Assembly (NCBI GenBank): GCA_016722445.1
Contig: JADKIZ010000003.1
Coordinates: 62,001-126,000 of the forward strand
Direction: 5' to 3'
DNA: 64,000 bases
DNA from: Flavobacteriales bacterium
Lineage (GTDB): Bacteria > Bacteroidota > Bacteroidia > Flavobacteriales_D > Sanyastnellaceae
Each line of letters begins with the position of its first letter. The first letter of the stretch is position 1. The notes beneath the pieces are model-generated. The model saw nothing but the letters and a program-made list of their open reading frames with translations, searched no databases and was not told the origin of the DNA. Shown one piece after another: positions 44,766 to 54,600 of the stretch. The position numbers and the translations under genes are program-made.

Positions 44766-46741
44766 ATGAAGTACCCGCACTTTGTTTTGGCTATAGTTAT
44801 CCTGACCTCTTCAAAATGGTCTTGGAGTCAGTTTGACACTTCCCTTATGATTGATTCCTTGCGACAAGTCATTGCACAAAGTCCGGAAGACAGCAATAAG
44901 GTAAATGCCATGATCGATCTCGCGAGATATTATGCGCTCACAGATATTCAAGAAGCCATCAAAGTGATGGATGATGGCAAGATTCTTTCCGAAAAAATCA
45001 ACTATCCAAAAGGTCTTCGTGCCTGCCATGGTATGAAAGGCATGTTGCTTACGAACCTCGGTGATTTCAAACAGAGTGTAGTTGAATTGGAAATAAGTCT
45101 TCGACTTGCTTATGAAGCCAAAGATCAAATAGACATTGCCCGTGCAAGTGGTGTTTTGGGAAGCATCATGCAAATGCAAGGCAGATATCCAGAAGCATTA
45201 GATTATAATTTCAAAGCACTGAAAGCATTTGAAGCAGGCAAGGACAGTATTTCTATAGCCGGTTGTTTAAGCAATATTGGTTCAATCTATCAGGAAATTG
45301 AGAACTACCATGAAGCCCTGATTTGGCTCAATAAAGCACGTGTCATTGAAGACCAATTCGGATACCTAGAATATTTGGGCAATACCCTTTCGAACATTGG
45401 AACTTGTTTGAGTGAACTCGGAAATAATGACGAAGCGCTGCATCACTACGAAACATCTTATCAAATTTTTGTTCAGTTAGAAGACGAACCATCTCAAGCA
45501 GATCTCCTTGTCAATATTGCCAGCATCCTTGCAGAAAAACGCGATTTTGCCCAATCACATCCAAAACTTCTGGAAGCATTGCGTATATCAAAAGAAAATA
45601 ACCTTAAAAACTCTGAAGCAGCATGCAATCTCGCATTGGCCAATGAATTATACTCCGTTACAACAGATGCTTCTTCGGAAGACCTCAAGAAAATCAGCTT
45701 GTCTAATGATGACCAAACACTCCAACAAGCTTTGGAATATGCGGATACTTCACTCAAATTGAATCGTGAACTTGAGAACCTGAACGGTTTGATGTTAGCA
45801 CACAAAATCAAAAGTAAGATACTCGAAAAACTCGGACGCATGGAAGATGCTTTAAAAGCGCATCGGGAATACACTGCGTTCAGGGATTCGATCTTTCATA
45901 TGGAAAAAGACAAGAAGATTGCCCAAACCAGCATGCAATACGAATTCGACAAAAAAACAGAAGCAGCTAAAGTAGAGCAGCAAAAGAAGGACATACGTGA
46001 AAAAAACATTCGGAATAGCATCATCATTGGACTTGTGGCATCATTGATTTTCCTGATTGTGGTATTGATTCAAAGGAATAGAATCAGCAAGGAGAAAAAA
46101 CGCAGCGAAGAATTGTTGTTGAATATTTTACCCGAAGAAGTAGCGGAAGAATTAAAATTGAAAGGTGAAGCTGATGCTGTATTGGTCGAAAAAGTAACGG
46201 TGTTGTTTACAGACTTCAAAGGATTCACTTCCATTTCAGCGAATATGAGTCCGAAAGAATTGGTGAAAGATCTTCATGATTGTTTTTCCGAGTTTGATCG
46301 CATCATGGATAAATTCAACATGGAAAAAATCAAAACCATTGGTGACGCTTACATGGCCGCAGGAGGTTTACCAACACCCAATCAAACCCATGCACAAGAT
46401 GCAATCAACGCCGCATTGGAAATGGTTGCATTCATTGAACAAGGCAAGATCAAAAAAATAGCCGACAATCTCCCCTACTTCGAAATTCGAATCGGTGTTC
46501 ACACCGGACCAGTTGTAGCCGGTATTGTTGGCGTGAAGAAGTTTCAATACGACATCTGGGGCGACACTGTCAATACGGCATCACGCATGGAAAGCTCTGG
46601 TGAAGCGGGAAAAGTCAATATCAGCGAAACGACCTATGCGCTGGTCAGCAATCAATTCAATTGTACATCTCGGGCAAAATAGCTGCCAAAGGCAAAGGAG
46701 AAATGGAGATGTATTTTGTGGAGGGGAGAAAAGCCATTTGA
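44766..46741 (+). CDS. TPR-containing membrane adenylate cyclase (class III), frameshifted at its end
   Basis: A signal peptide precedes TPR-type repeats (about residues 50-330, for example NLGDFKQSVVELEISLRLAY, GRYPEALDYNFKALKAFEAG, LGNNDEALHHYETSYQIFV). A coiled linker, one transmembrane helix (about 416-435) and a cytoplasmic class III cyclase domain follow, with metal-binding Asp in LFTDFKGFTS, KTIGDAYMAAGG and YDIWGDTVNTASRM. The Lys in KIKTIGDAYM and the Asp in YDIWGD favour ATP over GTP. The literal frame stops at 46682 (CTSRAK). A GGG run at 46672-46674 is GGGG in the duplicated copy downstream; restoring it gives RGKIAAKGKGEMEMYFVEGR and a stop at 46741. This architecture is a sensor type common in Bacteroidota. 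Confidence 0.9.
46507..46730 (+). repeat. Direct repeat, copy A (3' end of the cyclase gene)
   Basis: These 224 bases recur at 51343-51567. By eye the copies are identical except that one G is missing here in the run at 46672-46674. The similarity begins abruptly mid-codon and ends five codons before the corrected stop. Confidence 0.92.
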
Positions 46742-47252
46742 TGGCAATTCCTGTTGTATTGAAGGCTAAGTGCTCAATGTCAAACCCACATAAATTTCAA
46801 TTTAGAAAAACCGCGCGCGAACCGTTTGATTAGTGCGAAAACAAATCTCCGTGTGAAATTTATCTCGTTTTTCTCTACATTTACTTCAACTTTTGCGCCT
46901 ATACAACCTATACTATGAATTTTATCCAGATAAGTGGTTGCTTTGTTTGTGAGTTTAAATCTGAAAGAACTAACACGATAAAATTTCTAAAGTGCGTTCA
47001 TTTCTGTGAAAAGCTAAATAAATCTATCGCCCTTGATTTCTGCCGAATGACTTACGCTTCGCACGTTGCTTTCATTCTAACCAAGTTTGTAATAACTCTT
47101 TTGCAATTCAAATTTGAAGATACAAACAGCGAACATATACTTTGGACTGGTATTCATTTTTCAAAAAAAAACGGAGTCTTTTTGCCAATAGAATCATGAT
47201 AATTCTCTACAATAAAATCAACCTTTGTTACTAAACTAAACCTTCTGTTTCG
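46742..47252. other. AT-rich non-coding stretch after the cyclase gene
   Basis: No gene is supported. A 94-codon open frame at 46915-47199 has no signal, motif or plausible composition, so I left it out. The region is more AT-rich than the flanking genes and lies inside the direct-repeat-bounded segment. Confidence 0.4.
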
Positions 47253-50200
47253 ATGAAAAAAATCACTGTAATTCTGTATTTTTTTATTAATCATCTTTTG
47301 CTCATTCATTCGCAAGTTTGGCAACCAGTAGGGCCAAACCCGCTAGATCAGCTCATTATTGATGGCAGTGGGAGCAGTTTCACAGACATTGTTACAGATA
47401 ATTATGAAAATCCAATAGTCGCATTTTCAGATGGATCGTATGGCAACAAAATAACTGTGAAGAAATTCAATGGTACCAATTGGGAAACAATTGGAGCACC
47501 CGGCTTTTCCGCAGGGTGGGCAGAATGGATTTCCATCACAATTGACAATTTCGGAATTCCATATGTGTCATATAAAGATTTGGCCAATGGTCATAAAGTC
47601 ACCGTTATGAAATTCGATGGCAGTAATTGGCAAATACTTGGAACACCTGGATTTTCTACCAGCTCAGTTTATTACACTTCAATAGCGGTTGATAATATCG
47701 GTACTCCGTATGTAGCGTTTCAAGATGTTGGCAATGGCAGTAAAGCAACTGTAATGAAATTTAATGGCAGCAGTTGGGAAGCGATTGGCAATATGGGAAT
47801 CTCCGCTGGAACTGCATCTTATACATCCATTGCTGTAGGCATCGATAATTATCCGATGTTGGCATATAAAGATGGCGGTTTTAGCGATAAAGCCACAGTT
47901 TTGAAATATAATGGAACATCCTGGGAAGCGCTTGGTATTGAAGGATTTTCTGCTGGGGCTATTGACTATGGTAATCTAGCTCTGTCTGATAATGGAATAC
48001 CTTTTTTCATTTATCGAGATTGGGCAAACAGTTATAAAGCGACAGTCATGACATTCAATGGTAGCAATTGGGTCAATGTCGGCGCTCCCGGATTTTCAGT
48101 CGGCGCGGTAGCCGATCCATCCATAACAATAGATAGCAACGGTTTTCCCTATGTACATTTCGCTGACTATGGTATTAGTGATAAATCTGTAGTCATGAAA
48201 TACAATGGTTCCAACTGGGAGTTGGTTGGTACTAGCGGACTATCAGCTGGGCAGGCTCATTTTACATCAATTGCATTGGACAATAATGACATTCCTTATA
48301 TCGCTTTTCGCGACCTGGGATTAGCATATTTGCCCATTGCAATGAAATTCAATGGAAGCAATTGGAGCATTTTAGGAACTACAGGCATTTCTACTGGCGA
48401 AACTAATTCAACAACAATAGCTATCGATGACAGCGGTACCCCTTACATAACTTACTTGGATGTTCCAAATGGTAATAAAGTAATAGTTAAAAAATTCGAC
48501 GGCTACAATTGGATTAATGTGGGAAGTGCGGTCAACTCTACCGGATCCGCTGGCGCACCAACCATTGACTTAGATTCGTCAGGTGCCCCTTTTGTTGCAT
48601 TTCCTGACGGTTCACTTGGAAATAAAGCTACTGTCATGAAATTCAATGGCACGACATGGGAATTAGTTGGCTTGCCTGGTTTTTCTACCGGTGCTACCAC
48701 ATATACAAAAATATTAGTTGATGATACGGGTACTCCATATCTAACCTTTGCGGATGGAGCAAACAGCAATAAAGCGACAGTCATGAAATTCAATGGTGGC
48801 GCCTGGAACATACTAGGCAATCCGGCATTTTCAACAGGAGCATCCAGTTATAATACTATTGTAATGGATACCAATAGCATACCATATGTTGCATATAGAG
48901 ATGGAGGCATTGGCAATAAAGCCTGTGTGATGAAATATGACGGAAGTGCTTGGATCCCTGTAGGAGGTGTTGGAATTTCTTCAGGGCTCGCAAACCATGT
49001 TTCAATTGCTATCGGCATTGACCAAAACCCATATATAACGTATTCTGATGGAACTTTAAGTAATAGGGCAACCGTACTAAAATACGATGGCTCAACTTGG
49101 AATACTGTTGGTAATCCGGGATTTACTTCAGGTGCTGCTTCTAATACTTGCATTGCGATTGACAATAGTGGTAATCCATACGTCGCATTTCGAGACGTTG
49201 CAAATGGCAGCAAGGCGACAGTTATGAAATATATTGCTGGTAATTGGGACACTGTTGGTGCTGCCGGTTTCTCACCTTCATGGATCACTAACATTTACTT
49301 AGCTGTCAACCCTGATGGAATACCCTATGTTGTATACAAGAATGTAAGTGCTTGGGTATATAAATATTCAATACCCTGCATCCAACCTACCATTCCTACA
49401 CTACTTACAAGCTCAAATACAAACTGTGGTACACACAATACAACTCTTAGTATTGATACTGGATCATTAAATGATGCTACTCACTGGCAGTGGTACAGTA
49501 ATTCCTGTGATGGATTTGCTGTTGGAAGTGGTTCAAGTATTATTGTGTCGCCGTCAACAAACACTACTTATTTTGTGCGAGGCGAAGGAGGTTGTGCATC
49601 CGCGGGTGCATGCGCAAATATTTCCATTACTGTCGATAATCCTTTGACTTGGTATCTCGACATTGATAATGACTCATATTATTCAAGCACACAGGCGGCA
49701 TGCACAAGCCCGGGGTTAGGATGGACATCCATAATGCCTATAGGTGGTGCTGGTGATTGTGCAGAGAGCAATGCAACTATTAATCCTGGAGCGCTTGAAA
49801 TTTGCAATGGTTTGAATGATGACTGCGATGGTCAAACTGACGAAGGTTGCAGTCCTCCAGCATTGACAAATGACAATCCTGCGACTGCATCAAACGTAGC
49901 ATACAGTTCCAATATGAATTATCCGAACTGTTATCCCATTACTGGTACCACCATGTTGGCAACAGACTCTCCAGAATCATCAGTTTTTTCTGGCCCTGAC
50001 ACTTGGTATAAATTTATCGCACAGTCGACTGCCGCCTCTATTACGTTAACAAGTTCCAATATGGATGATGCAATAGCCCTCTATTCATTTTCATCCAACA
50101 TTTACACACTCATTGATTCTGAAAATGAAAGTTCTGGAATTGGTGATTTTGAAAGAATGAATGTAAGCAACCTGATACCAGGTAATACTTATTACATTTC

Positions 50201-51254
50201 TGTTGGCGCTGTAAGCTCATCGATCGGAGGTACTTTCAGTCTTTGCATTCAGAATTTAATGCCAAGTGGATGTGCCAATGCTACCCCCATAACCGGATAT
50301 TCACTTTGCCAAAATTTTAAGGCAAGCTATCATGGTTCTGCCAGCTATGGTGTATCATATTCATTCTCCTTCACAGGCACTGGAGGAGGAGCATTAGGTA
50401 CAACAACAATCTCAGGCACAAATGGACTCATTCCCCTCTCCAATCCAATACTTGCTCTTCGATATGGCGGCATTTACAATGTGCAAGTCGATATTCTTTA
50501 CGCTCTTCTCAATAGTGCGTCTGTATTAGAAAATATCACAGTCAATGGTGATCCAGCTTCAGCCAATTGCACTGGAGTATTTATTAAGAATGCCCCATTG
50601 CTCGAAGTTAAATCTTCTCAACGATGTCCAGCTAGCTTGTTTAGAAGTAACTATTTAATCGCAACTCCTGCTCCCGGAAACTTTGCTTCATGTGGTGCAA
50701 CAAGCTATACATATGAATTGACTTCTGTTTCCGATTGTACTGGTTTAAATGCACTCGGTTTACCATTTGAGGTTAACACACCGGGTAATACACCTTATTT
50801 ACCTCTTGCAATTGCTTTTCCAAATTTGTTGCCAAATTCTGGATATTGGAAAGTTAGGGTGCATGCCAATTTCGCTTATGGATCAGGATCATATGGTTCA
50901 GCACCTTTCTGGGTTATTTTAGTAACCGGAACTTCAGCAAGCGCATCGCAAGCAGATGAACAAGCGTATAATCAAAATGAAAAATCTACTTTGATTAGTG
51001 GTTCAACTGTTATTTACCCCAATCCCTGTGATGGCAATTTAATTCAACGAAATTTGATCACCTCCAAGGACAAACCTATACACATCCGTGTAATCGATGG
51101 TTTAGGCAATGCTGTATATTCGAACACCTATGTTACTGACGGGTCTTTATATTCTCAAATTCTATTTGATAAGACATTGTCATCAGGCGTGTATTTAGTT
51201 GAAATCACTTTGGACGATATTGTGCAAACTCACAAACTAATAGTCACCAATTAA
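47253..51254 (+). CDS. Giant repeat surface protein with 13 x 49-residue repeats, MopE-type motif and T9SS domain
   Basis: A signal peptide is followed by thirteen 49-residue repeats (about residues 66-702) of the pattern K-A-T-V-M-K-F-N-G-S-x-W-x-x-x-G-x-x-G-F-S ... T-S-I-A-x-D-x-x-G-x-P-Y-V-A-F-x-D, probably beta-propeller blades. Next come an Ig-like stretch with cysteines, a MopE-type metal-binding motif (WYLDIDNDSYY ... ALEICNGLNDDCDGQTDEGC, about residues 805-870), a pre-peptidase C-terminal-like domain (about 880-1005), a fibronectin-like domain and a T9SS sorting domain (VIYPNPCDGN). It should be a cell-surface or secreted adhesin-like protein. The gene is AT-richer than the cyclase and is bounded by copies of the cyclase 3' end, a sign of insertion or rearrangement. 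Confidence 0.85.
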   Translation: MKKITVILYFFINHLLLIHSQVWQPVGPNPLDQLIIDGSGSSFTDIVTDNYENPIVAFSDGSYGNKITVKKFNGTNWETIGAPGFSAGWAEWISITIDNFGIPYVSYKDLANGHKVTVMKFDGSNWQILGTPGFSTSSVYYTSIAVDNIGTPYVAFQDVGNGSKATVMKFNGSSWEAIGNMGISAGTASYTSIAVGIDNYPMLAYKDGGFSDKATVLKYNGTSWEALGIEGFSAGAIDYGNLALSDNGIPFFIYRDWANSYKATVMTFNGSNWVNVGAPGFSVGAVADPSITIDSNGFPYVHFADYGISDKSVVMKYNGSNWELVGTSGLSAGQAHFTSIALDNNDIPYIAFRDLGLAYLPIAMKFNGSNWSILGTTGISTGETNSTTIAIDDSGTPYITYLDVPNGNKVIVKKFDGYNWINVGSAVNSTGSAGAPTIDLDSSGAPFVAFPDGSLGNKATVMKFNGTTWELVGLPGFSTGATTYTKILVDDTGTPYLTFADGANSNKATVMKFNGGAWNILGNPAFSTGASSYNTIVMDTNSIPYVAYRDGGIGNKACVMKYDGSAWIPVGGVGISSGLANHVSIAIGIDQNPYITYSDGTLSNRATVLKYDGSTWNTVGNPGFTSGAASNTCIAIDNSGNPYVAFRDVANGSKATVMKYIAGNWDTVGAAGFSPSWITNIYLAVNPDGIPYVVYKNVSAWVYKYSIPCIQPTIPTLLTSSNTNCGTHNTTLSIDTGSLNDATHWQWYSNSCDGFAVGSGSSIIVSPSTNTTYFVRGEGGCASAGACANISITVDNPLTWYLDIDNDSYYSSTQAACTSPGLGWTSIMPIGGAGDCAESNATINPGALEICNGLNDDCDGQTDEGCSPPALTNDNPATASNVAYSSNMNYPNCYPITGTTMLATDSPESSVFSGPDTWYKFIAQSTAASITLTSSNMDDAIALYSFSSNIYTLIDSENESSGIGDFERMNVSNLIPGNTYYISVGAVSSSIGGTFSLCIQNLMPSGCANATPITGYSLCQNFKASYHGSASYGVSYSFSFTGTGGGALGTTTISGTNGLIPLSNPILALRYGGIYNVQVDILYALLNSASVLENITVNGDPASANCTGVFIKNAPLLEVKSSQRCPASLFRSNYLIATPAPGNFASCGATSYTYELTSVSDCTGLNALGLPFEVNTPGNTPYLPLAIAFPNLLPNSGYWKVRVHANFAYGSGSYGSAPFWVILVTGTSASASQADEQAYNQNEKSTLISGSTVIYPNPCDGNLIQRNLITSKDKPIHIRVIDGLGNAVYSNTYVTDGSLYSQILFDKTLSSGVYLVEITLDDIVQTHKLIVTN
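47448..49358 (+). repeat. Tandem array of 13 coding repeats, period exactly 147 bp
   Basis: The lysine codon that opens each unit falls at 47448 and every 147 bases after it, through unit 13 at 49212 (12 x 147 = 1764 bases). No unit has gained or lost a codon, although the sequences have diverged. The array encodes the 49-residue repeats of the surface protein. Confidence 0.88.
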
Positions 51255-51342
51255 AATTGCAAATTCTCTTTATAACTCTATTTATATTAAGAAGAAAAAC
51301 ATGTATTCAAATAGGTTTATATCGAAACTTGCACAAAGATAT

Positions 51343-51572
51343 GACCAGTTGTAGCCGGTATTGTTGGCGTGAAGAAGTTTCAATACGACATCTGGGGCGA
51401 CACTGTCAATACGGCATCACGCATGGAAAGCTCTGGTGAAGCGGGAAAAGTCAATATCAGCGAAACGACCTATGCGCTGGTCAGCAATCAATTCAATTGT
51501 ACATCTCGGGGCAAAATAGCTGCCAAAGGCAAAGGAGAAATGGAGATGTATTTTGTGGAGGGGAGAATGTAA
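51343..51572 (+). pseudogene. Orphan 3' fragment of an adenylate cyclase gene (direct repeat, copy B)
   Basis: Bases 51343-51567 repeat 46507-46730 of the cyclase gene and encode the last third of its catalytic domain (GVKKFQYDIWGDTVNTASRM ... GKGEMEMYFVEGRM), ending at TAA 51570-51572. It lacks both metal-binding aspartates, the N-terminal half of the domain and any start region, so it cannot be an active cyclase. Its reading frame is intact at the G-run where copy A is shifted. It sits directly before a bidirectional terminator, so this may be the original end of the cyclase gene, with the repeat-protein segment inserted upstream of it. Confidence 0.85.
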
Positions 51573-51668
51573 TAAACTGCTTGGAGTATTTAAATCATTA
51601 CCAATTCGCGTTTTGATGATGCGACCATATACATGCGGTCATCCTTCCAAACACCGGAACAAAAAAAA

Positions 51669-51688
51669 TCCCGGGGTATTCCCCGGGA
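51669..51688. terminator. Bidirectional terminator between convergent genes
   Basis: A perfect 8-bp stem TCCCGGGG/CCCCGGGA with a TATT loop has an A-run on its left and a T-rich stretch on its right. It serves the cyclase fragment side (plus) and the FG-GAP gene (minus). Confidence 0.85.
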
Positions 51689-51696
51689 AATTTATT

Positions 51697-54600
51697 CTAT
51701 TTATTCTTAACAATCGTTCGTGTTTCTCTGAAACCGTTTTCAGTAGAAAATTCGATCAGATAAATGCCAGAAGCAAATGGTGATAAATCCACACGCCCAT
51801 TCTTAGATATCAATGAATAAGTGCTGATGACCTGACCTGTGAGATCCGTCAATTTCATTTCTTCAATGATCACATTTGAACTATAAGTCAAAAAATCATG
51901 GACAGGAGTTGGGAAGGTCACTAGGTTTATGATGGTATGCTCATCCACATTTTCATAGACAAAATCACCGGTATATGAATTGCTGCAACCATCGGGAGTA
52001 GTGATTACTACAGTGAAATCTCCACCCATCTCAATACCGATGTAAAGTGTACTGTCCGTTTCATCGGGTAACAACTCTCCTAAGTAGTACCATTCGATAG
52101 TAGCATTTGGAGCCACAAATGTTTGAATATAACCCCATTCAGGACCATAAGAAATCGTTGCTTCAGGAATGAGTGGAGCGGTCACCAAGTAATGTATTGA
52201 TGACTCACAAAGCTCATTGGTAAATTGAAGAACCACATCATACGAATCTCCTGCATTCAAAGGAAGATTGAGAACGGGGTCAGTTGAAAATGGCTCACCG
52301 TCTACCAGCCATTGGTAGGAAAGTGCATCCGAAATGAGCGGGTCGATGGTCATACTTTCCGCATCACAATCACTCACAAGGTTTCCTCCTTCAACTACTC
52401 CATTACATTCAAAAATTGTATTCAGTGTTGTATTGGTCACTACCGCTTCATTCAAATCGAAATAAATATTTGCTGTGTTGTCGATGGCTGTTCCTACTGG
52501 TAGGTCGGCATAAGGAGAAATTTTATACGTCACATAGCCCTGACTTCCAGCCGGATCTGAAAGACTGTCAGGAAGCATAATTTCTTCAAACTCAAATCGG
52601 ATCAATCCGTTTTCTACTGTCGACACCACAGGATGTGACCACGAAAGTATTTGCATGGTTGAAGGATCAAGGTATTCACTCAATTGATCTTCCACCACAA
52701 CTGTCTGTGCAGGTGCTGAACCCGTATTTTGAAAATGAATGGTGTAAGTGAGGTCAGTACCGTTGAACATCAATCCAGCCTGACCTGAGCCCGCAGGGCT
52801 CACTTCTTTCATATTCGGATCATAATAACATGTTTGTACTTCATTCCAATTGACACTTTCACAAACACTCTCATTTCCCAATTCATCATAGATGCATGCG
52901 TTTACTTCCGTAATCAGAGTAGAACCCATGCTTGATACATCGGGATATTGCACGTAAATCTGAAAACTCAAAGTAGAACCATATGGTTGTGCAGGAAACA
53001 ACCATGTCAGGTTGTTACCATCACCTTCTGTAAATGGCACCGATCCGTCTAAATATGCCAAGGCAGGATCCAAGTTCACATTTACAGACAGTGGACCTGT
53101 AGATTCAGTGACGCACATAACTTGTATATTGTATACTTGTGTACCTCCACAAACAGCAAATCCGGCATTCACAGAAGGAAACACGGTTCCAAGAGGATTG
53201 GTCGGAACAAAACCAAAATCATTGTTCAATGAAGTTGGAGAATCGGCTTCAACAATGACGTCATAAAGTACAGGAGTTGTTGGAGTCCATACGTCCTCAT
53301 CATAATTGATTTCAACTTGGTGATTACCCGCATCAACCGGGAAATAATAAAGATTAGTGGCAAATTGAATGGAACCTTCAGGATTGAGCATGACGTTACT
53401 CTTATCAATACCTGTTTCACCTGCATCCCACAAGCCGTTCGAATTTTCATCCACAAAAACATGACCAGCGATGATGTGATAAGTATTCCAATTGTTCTTT
53501 AACCAGAACCAACCCCTCGTAATCTGAGCGGCTTCAGCTAAACCTACGACATCAAGATATCCATCTCCATCTACATCTACGGCCTGAACACTGTTGAGCA
53601 TCATACCGGGGATGGTAACAGATTGTGTTTCGACAAAATTAAAATTGCCTTGATTGATATAAATTTTGTAGTCAAAATCAGGAGTGAGCGAATACGGATA
53701 ATAAAGAAACACCAATATGTCAGGAAGATTATCTGCATTAAAATCTGCGAACAAGTAATTGTGATCCTGGAAAGAAATGGGAAATGGGAAAACGTGAGAA
53801 TCCATACCGCCATAACCATCAAATTCCAGGAATGTGTAGCCATCAAATGAATCGAGAATTCCATCGCCATTCAAATCAATATTACCAATATTGAATAGCA
53901 TAGACTGTTCTGGATATTCGAATGGGACTTGCGTCAAAGTTCCATCTCCCTCGTTTCTGTAGTAATTGAGGTAATCTTCAAACAGAGAAACGTCAAAGTC
54001 ACCATCCATGTCAATATCAGCGAGGTAAGGTGTTGCCATGATCTGTTCAAGAAAAGGATAATCCGTAATCACCGAGTTTGTCAGATCTGGGTGTATGGAA
54101 AGCTGCAACATACCGAATGGAAATCCAGTATCAAAAATCAAAAGATCGTCATTCCCATCCATGTCCATGTCGTAGACATCATAATATGTTGAATTACCAG
54201 AATAAGCTCCAGTCATATAAACAGAAAGATCAATGGAGGGAATTTCCAGCAAACCACTTTCAGTACAAATCAAAATGCGGACAGTGGTTGTTTCAATCAT
54301 GACGATATCATCACACTGGTCACCATTGATGTCCTGAACTTTGAGGTACCAATAAGGAGCGATACCATCTGCAATATTTTGTTCAGTGATGACAACAATT
54401 TCACCATTGGCGTTAAAGTCAACAACGTTATTGTCAAGAGACAAAAATTCAATTTGAGGATCAAAATCAACATTGGAAAAGCTTTGATATTGGCCAAAAA
54501 CCACATCAAAATCGAATGGCAGATCGAAATGCCCAGTACCATCATTTAGAAAATATCTTTCACCCTCTCCAATATCAAGATCACCATCTTGATCGATATC

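Noticed and set aside
46915..47199. 94-codon open frame after the cyclase gene
   Set aside because: It has no signal peptide, motif or family-like composition, and lies in AT-rich DNA where such frames arise by chance.
47448..49358. CRISPR-like array
   Set aside because: The period is 147 bp, the units are coding and diverged, and there are no unique spacers or cas genes.
51257..51439. Short plus-strand open frame between the repeat protein and the cyclase fragment
   Set aside because: It runs into the cyclase repeat in the wrong frame and has no support.
46507..51567. Insertion sequence or transposon bounded by direct repeats
   Set aside because: No transposase, integrase or terminal inverted repeats are visible, and the repeats are parts of a cyclase gene.
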